A stretch of DNA of 58,158 nucleotides from NCBI GenBank assembly GCA_900766925.1, contig CAAFXG010000142.1, positions 1-58,158 on the forward strand, in the 5' to 3' direction. Position numbers and translations under genes: made by a program. The stretch comes from Lachnospiraceae bacterium. Lineage in GTDB: Bacteria > Bacillota > Clostridia > Lachnospirales > Lachnospiraceae. Under the pieces are notes generated by a model that worked only from the letters and a program-made list of their open reading frames with translations, ran no database searches and had not been told where the DNA came from. This document shows positions 54,741-58,158 of this stretch, piece after piece (within the stretch, counting starts at the first letter, position 1; the number at the start of each line of letters is the position of its first letter).

Positions 54741-54804
54741 TAAAAAAAGGACACATGAAAAAAAGATTCAGTCCTCAAACTGATTTCTAATTTTTCATGC
54801 GTCC
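54741..54804 (-). terminator. Hairpin terminator with large loop
   Basis: GGACGCATGAAAAA pairs with TTTTTCATGTGTCC and is followed on the minus strand by TTTTTTT. The loop of ~28 bases is large. It would end leftward transcripts coming from the zinc-ribbon and SOS genes. The interval 54805-54939 holds no convincing gene; a 64-codon frame lacks a good start. Confidence 0.75.
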
Positions 54805-54939
54805 TTAGGATAGCATTTTCACGTATCATCAGCTTACGCTTACTACAAATGTCTCCCATATCATGATGACCACTCATTAAATTGTCTTGTCCTACTGTGG
54901 AATATATTACCCACAATATCTGATGCCTGACTCTAAGTG

Positions 54940-55149
54940 CTAAATATAATACTTATCCTGTTCCAACTTATCCAACAGTTCACCTTCCCTAAAATTCCTT
55001 AACGTCATAACCCTGCCACAATGGTGGCACTTTATCATAACATTCGGAATTACTGGGTAATTCTTGTTACCTGTTACTATATATGATATTTTCATACTCT
55101 TCTTACACTTCCTACAATAAAAATCTACTACTTTTAACTCTTTATTCAA
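54940..55149 (-). CDS. Small zinc-ribbon protein
   Basis: A 69-residue protein with two Cys pairs, YCRKCKKSM and IKCHHCGRV, spaced ~28 apart, forming a zinc ribbon. Related small proteins occur in mobile elements of Firmicutes. It lies downstream of the SOS cassette. No function is proposed. Confidence 0.7.
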   Translation of the reverse strand: MNKELKVVDFYCRKCKKSMKISYIVTGNKNYPVIPNVMIKCHHCGRVMTLRNFREGELLDKLEQDKYYI

Positions 55150-55248
55150 TTCAGTCTGCTCCTTTGCTATACAAAATCAATACTTAACTTTGTACTCGCA
55201 TAGGAAAGGGAAATCACCTTTGCAAGTCTTCCGGGTGCAGAGTTCCGA

Positions 55249-55328
55249 TGTGACAACTGCCCTGTGTCACCTACACCACTGTGCTGATCTATTGGAAGCA
55301 ACTGATTGTCACCTGTGACAAATCAGTT
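55249..55328. repeat. Palindromes at the end of the SOS cassette
   Basis: TTGTCAC-CT-GTGACAA (55306-55321) is a perfect palindrome extended to AACTGAT...ATCAGTT (55300-55328), overlapping the stop of the DUF6504-like gene. A second, GTGACA...TGTCAC, lies at 55249-55271. No T-run follows, so it may be an operator or transcript end. The remaining 55150-55248 holds nothing I can name. Confidence 0.6.
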
Positions 55329-55575
55329 ATGCTCCGGCTCTCTCCATAAACCACATATTGTTATCTTCATAATACAGATAACTCTCTCTACCATTCACAA
55401 TACAGGTATATCTCATACCCACACCGCCAGCCTTCAGGCTTGCAGCTCTTCGGATGTCCTTAACACGCTGTATCTCATAAACACTGCCATCTGTCCATCG
55501 GAAGCTCTTCGGGGTAAGTACCCCTTCCTTTGAAAACTCAGCAGTCACATCAACATATACTTTACTGCTTTCCAT
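55327..55575 (-). CDS. DUF6504-like protein of Y-family polymerase cassettes
   Basis: An 82-residue protein with the pattern PKSFRWTDGSVYEIQRVKDI... and YEDNNMWFMER that resembles DUF6504-type proteins found next to Y-family polymerases. Function is unknown; a role in lesion bypass is guessed from context. It follows the LexA-like gene at 13 bases. Confidence 0.55.
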   Translation of the reverse strand: MESSKVYVDVTAEFSKEGVLTPKSFRWTDGSVYEIQRVKDIRRAASLKAGGVGMRYTCIVNGRESYLYYEDNNMWFMERAGA

Positions 55576-55588
55576 GTCTACCTCCTAT

Positions 55589-55807
55589 TTACACTATGGC
55601 GATTGCTCTCGGAGCATCTTCCCGCCGTCTGATATATCCTAACTCTTCAAGTTTTTTCAAATGTGCATAAACACTTGAAGTTGATGCCAAATTACAGATA
55701 ACGCATAACTCCCTGATGGAAGGTGCGTAACCATGCTGCATTTGATAATCAACGATGCTGTCATACACAAGCTTCTGTCTTTCTGTCAGTTCACTTCTAT
55801 TAGTCAT
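55589..55807 (-). CDS. LexA-type winged-helix protein without protease domain
   Basis: ATG 55807 is used because GTGAGGAG lies nine bases upstream; the longer frame overlaps the polymerase. The 72 residues (LTERQKLVYDSIVDYQMQHG, YAPSIRELC, STSSVYAHLKKLEELGYIRR) match the LexA DNA-binding domain. There is no S24 domain, so it cannot self-cleave. It starts 14 bases downstream of the polymerase stop. It might block or replace host LexA at SOS boxes, which is inference. Confidence 0.8.
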   Translation of the reverse strand: MTNRSELTERQKLVYDSIVDYQMQHGYAPSIRELCVICNLASTSSVYAHLKKLEELGYIRRREDAPRAIAIV

Positions 55808-55820
55808 TCCGTTCAACTCC

Positions 55821-57068
55821 TCACTGATTAAAGTAACCATGTGGATGCACTACATGGTCCTCACGGGCATTTACTGCGGATAATAGTTTATCCCGATACA
55901 TGAGCCCTCTCTGAATACTGTAAAAACCAAACCGTCTGCGAATATCATCAACTGCTGCATCCACTTTCATCTGCTTTTCCCGAAATTCAACACTGGAAAA
56001 TAAATCAATCTGCTCCCAATAATTATCCGTTACAAGGTCTGCACCTCTTACACCTACACTTCTGATTGGCTTTCTCCAATCATAACTTGCTTTAAAAATC
56101 TGGTAGGCATACGCAGCTATCTCACTTGTAATGTTAGTGGCATGGTCTATCTTTTTCTGACGGGTAAAAGAGAACAATTCATTATCCCTGATACTGATTT
56201 CAACCACCCGGCACCGGAATCCATTTTCCCGAAGCCTTGCAGCCACACTCTCCGCAAGAATATAAAGAACAATTTTCACATCCTCGTCATTTTCTAAATC
56301 TCTCGGTGTGGTCGTACTGTTACCAACTGATTTAATTGGAGCATGGCTATCCTCCAGCCTGACCGGTGATTCATCATAACCATTAGCAAATGCCCACAGC
56401 ACACTTCCCATTTTACCAAGATGATTTACAAGAATATGTTCATCCATTCTTGCAAGATCACCGATTGTCTTAATACCTATTTTCAACAGCTTCTGGTTAG
56501 TGCTTCGTCCCACATAGAGTAAATCTGATGCAGGGAGCTTCCATGCCTTCTGACGAAACTCGTCCTTATACATGGTAGTAATCGCATCCGGCTTCTTATA
56601 ATCTGAACCAAGCTTTGCATAAATCTTGTCAAAGGACACTCCTATGCTGACGGTTATACCAAGCTCACTCTTCATCCGGTTACTGATTTCCTCCGCAATC
56701 TTATAACCATCACCCTTGATACTGCTGCTTGCTGATACATCCAGCCAGCTTTCATCAATTCCATATGGTTCCTGCAGATCGGTGTATTCCGAATAAATCT
56801 CATGCGCCATGCGGGAAAAACGCAGATACAAGTCCATTCTGGGGGAAATAAATGTAATGTCAGGGCAAACCTGTTTCGCCTGCCAGAGAGCCATTCCTGT
56901 TTTCACACCGTATTTTTTGGCAATGTAGTCAGCAGTCAGTACAATTCCATGTCTTGACTCCGGGTCCCCTCCTACCGCCAATGGCTTTCCGGCTAGTTCC
57001 GGGTGATGCAAATGCTCAATCGCTGCATAACAGCAGTTGATATCACTATGCAATATGGTTCGCTCCAT
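55821..57068 (-). CDS. Y-family DNA polymerase (DinB/UmuC type)
   Basis: A 415-residue translesion polymerase. Catalytic acids appear in LHSDINCCYAAIE near the N-terminus and GIDESWLDVS at ~110; the helix-hairpin-helix (IKTIGDLARM) and the little-finger domain (SPVRLEDSHAPIKSVGNSTT) follow. It is probably SOS-induced through the divergent S24 repressor. The start has GGAGGTG upstream. Whether it is closer to DinB or UmuC is not decided. Confidence 0.93.
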   Translation of the reverse strand: MERTILHSDINCCYAAIEHLHHPELAGKPLAVGGDPESRHGIVLTADYIAKKYGVKTGMALWQAKQVCPDITFISPRMDLYLRFSRMAHEIYSEYTDLQEPYGIDESWLDVSASSSIKGDGYKIAEEISNRMKSELGITVSIGVSFDKIYAKLGSDYKKPDAITTMYKDEFRQKAWKLPASDLLYVGRSTNQKLLKIGIKTIGDLARMDEHILVNHLGKMGSVLWAFANGYDESPVRLEDSHAPIKSVGNSTTTPRDLENDEDVKIVLYILAESVAARLRENGFRCRVVEISIRDNELFSFTRQKKIDHATNITSEIAAYAYQIFKASYDWRKPIRSVGVRGADLVTDNYWEQIDLFSSVEFREKQMKVDAAVDDIRRRFGFYSIQRGLMYRDKLLSAVNAREDHVVHPHGYFNQ

Positions 57069-57130
57069 CTCTCATTCACCTCCAGTCTGTTCTATGGAAA
57101 GAAGCTTTCTATCACTTCTTACAGGCTCAA

Positions 57131-57230
57131 GTATAACTCTCTTATCGAGCGATTGTCAACGGACACATGTGTCCCTCATCTCTTGTTCGGCGATTTTATG
57201 CTTGAAATATTCTTCTTTCTAATATATACT
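57131..57230. promoter_or_regulatory. Divergent promoters with a perfect 14-bp operator palindrome
   Basis: GGACACATGTGTCC at 57162-57175 is a perfect palindrome. It abuts TTGACA (minus strand, 57155-57160), which is 18 bases from TATACT (57131-57136), a strong promoter for the polymerase operon. On the plus strand TTGAAA (57202-57207) is 17 bases from TATACT (57225-57230), upstream of the S24 gene. The S24 protein likely binds the palindrome and controls both directions. Confidence 0.75.
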
Positions 57231-57278
57231 ATAGGGGAAATCGAGACACTAAAATCATCTTAGAAACGAGGCGAATTT

Positions 57279-58016
57279 ATGAGAAATATCGGTGAAATCA
57301 TTTCTTCCAACAGAAAGAAAATGAAATTGTCCCAGCCAATGTTGGCTGAGTTATTACAGGAAGAAGGCATCAACCTCTCAGCAAAAGCAATCTCCAAATG
57401 GGAGACAAATGCCACTGAACCAAGTATTGCTACTTTCATGACCGTTTGCAAAGTGCTGAACATTACAAATATATATGAAGCATATTTCGGTGAGAATCCA
57501 TCCGATCCGCTTTCTACTCTTAATGAAGTAGGAAAAGAAAAGGCTTTAGAGTATATAGATTTATTGCATTTTAGCGACAAATATACAAAGCAATCCTGCA
57601 AGATTATCCCATTTAGCAGATTTATAGATGTCTATGAAAATGCTGTTTCCGCCGGAACCGGAAACTTCCTTGTGGATGGACCAAAAGAAACGATTCAACT
57701 TACGAAAGATATTATACCGGAATCCGCAAGCTTCGGTGTAAAAATCAGTGGTGACAGTATGGAACCCGAATTTGAAGACGGGCAGATTGCATGGGTATTA
57801 AAGCAGGATATGGTTGAAAATGGAGAAATCGGAATCTTCTCTCTGAACGGAGAAGCTTATATTAAGAAATTGCAGGATGACCAAAATGGAGTATTCCTTA
57901 TTTCCCTAAACGAGAAATACCCTCCAATTCCGGTCAGAGAACATGATCGTTTTGATATACTGGGAAAAGTAGTTGGAAAGAATCATCCAGACGAAATCAA
58001 AGAATACTTACAATAA
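57279..58016 (+). CDS. XRE-S24 self-cleaving repressor (CI/LexA-like)
   Basis: A 245-residue protein. Residues ~1-65 are an XRE HTH; a linker contains Ala125-Gly126 (NAVSAGTGN), the typical autocleavage bond; the S24 domain has catalytic Ser160 in SGDSMEPEFEDG and Lys196/197 in GEAYIKKLQ. RecA-stimulated cleavage after DNA damage would release the polymerase promoter. It is divergent from the polymerase gene. GAAACGAGG precedes the ATG. Confidence 0.93.
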   Translation: MRNIGEIISSNRKKMKLSQPMLAELLQEEGINLSAKAISKWETNATEPSIATFMTVCKVLNITNIYEAYFGENPSDPLSTLNEVGKEKALEYIDLLHFSDKYTKQSCKIIPFSRFIDVYENAVSAGTGNFLVDGPKETIQLTKDIIPESASFGVKISGDSMEPEFEDGQIAWVLKQDMVENGEIGIFSLNGEAYIKKLQDDQNGVFLISLNEKYPPIPVREHDRFDILGKVVGKNHPDEIKEYLQ

Positions 58017-58090
58017 TTAAGTCCTTATTTTTGGACAGTACTTTCTATATCATTTGTAATATAAGATATGTATGAAGGAAGGTGTTTTCC

Positions 58091-58158
58091 ATGGCGGTCG
58101 TTAATAACCTGAAAACAATTCGTGAATCACGAGGTCTTCTGCAAGAGGATATAGCCTC
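58091..58158 (+). CDS. XRE-family regulator, cut by the window end
   Basis: Only the first 22 residues are visible (MAVVNNLKTIRESRGLLQED), which match an XRE HTH start. AAGGAAGG lies upstream. It continues beyond the window; it is the second rightward gene of the regulatory pair. Confidence 0.7.
   Translation, partial: MAVVNNLKTIRESRGLLQEDIA

Noticed and set aside
54722..54916. 64-codon minus-strand frame between the XRE and zinc-ribbon genes
   Set aside because: It runs through the large-loop terminator and has no ribosome-binding site.

Overview
The window comes from a low-GC, endospore-forming member of the Clostridia, most likely a Lachnospiraceae. This is inferred from the sporulation/division block spoVT-hup-S4-yabP-yabQ-divIC-spoIIE-tilS-hpt-ftsH in its conserved order, a class II FBP aldolase, many acidic lipoproteins, a DUF5716-type JetA, and A/T-rich intergenic DNA. 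Almost every gene up to 57068 lies on the minus strand. The exceptions are one XRE regulator at 54010 and the rightward pair that begins at 57279.

Region 1 (1-13.6 kb) holds a 52-bp tandem repeat and a long hairpin element, then a secreted Fn3 protein, an rRNA pseudouridine synthase, a lone FliD-like protein, a lipoprotein, and a MoxR / DUF58 / transmembrane-transglutaminase operon. Two more long hairpins follow (10.9-11.45 kb), then malic enzyme and small proteins. The hairpin elements at 290-566 and 11014-11267 share a ~128-nt core but have unrelated arms, and each pair of arms is self-complementary.

Region 2 (13.6-40.6 kb) starts with a radical SAM protein and a three-gene SMC-like operon (JetA/JetB/JetC-like) with no JetD nuclease nearby. 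It continues with a zincin-motif lipoprotein, fba, uvrA, a small membrane protein, uvrB, a ketopantoate reductase-like gene, an intracellular GH13 alpha-glucan hydrolase, ftsH, hpt, tilS, spoIIE and divIC. A ~100-bp palindromic repeat lies just upstream of both uvrB and the small gene after it, and carries a short ORF with its own ribosome-binding site.

Region 3 (42.7-58.2 kb) is a mobile island that runs off the right edge. Its left boundary falls at about codon 4-5 of spoVT: the usual first codons are replaced and the promoter side is now island DNA. Next come three tandem large serine recombinases, a PemK-like toxin with a short upstream partner, two resolvase-fold-like proteins without obvious catalytic residues, an AT-rich STAND NTPase with TPR-like repeats between XRE regulators, and an SOS-type cassette. 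The cassette contains a Y-family polymerase, a LexA DNA-binding domain with no protease, a DUF6504-like protein, and a divergent XRE-S24 self-cleaving repressor over a palindromic operator.

The points most worth a second look are the recombinase trio inside a sporulation gene (a possible skin-like arrangement), the hairpin elements with exchanged arms, the JetD-less Jet operon, the STAND locus, and the split LexA arrangement. No rRNA, tRNA or CRISPR array was seen.
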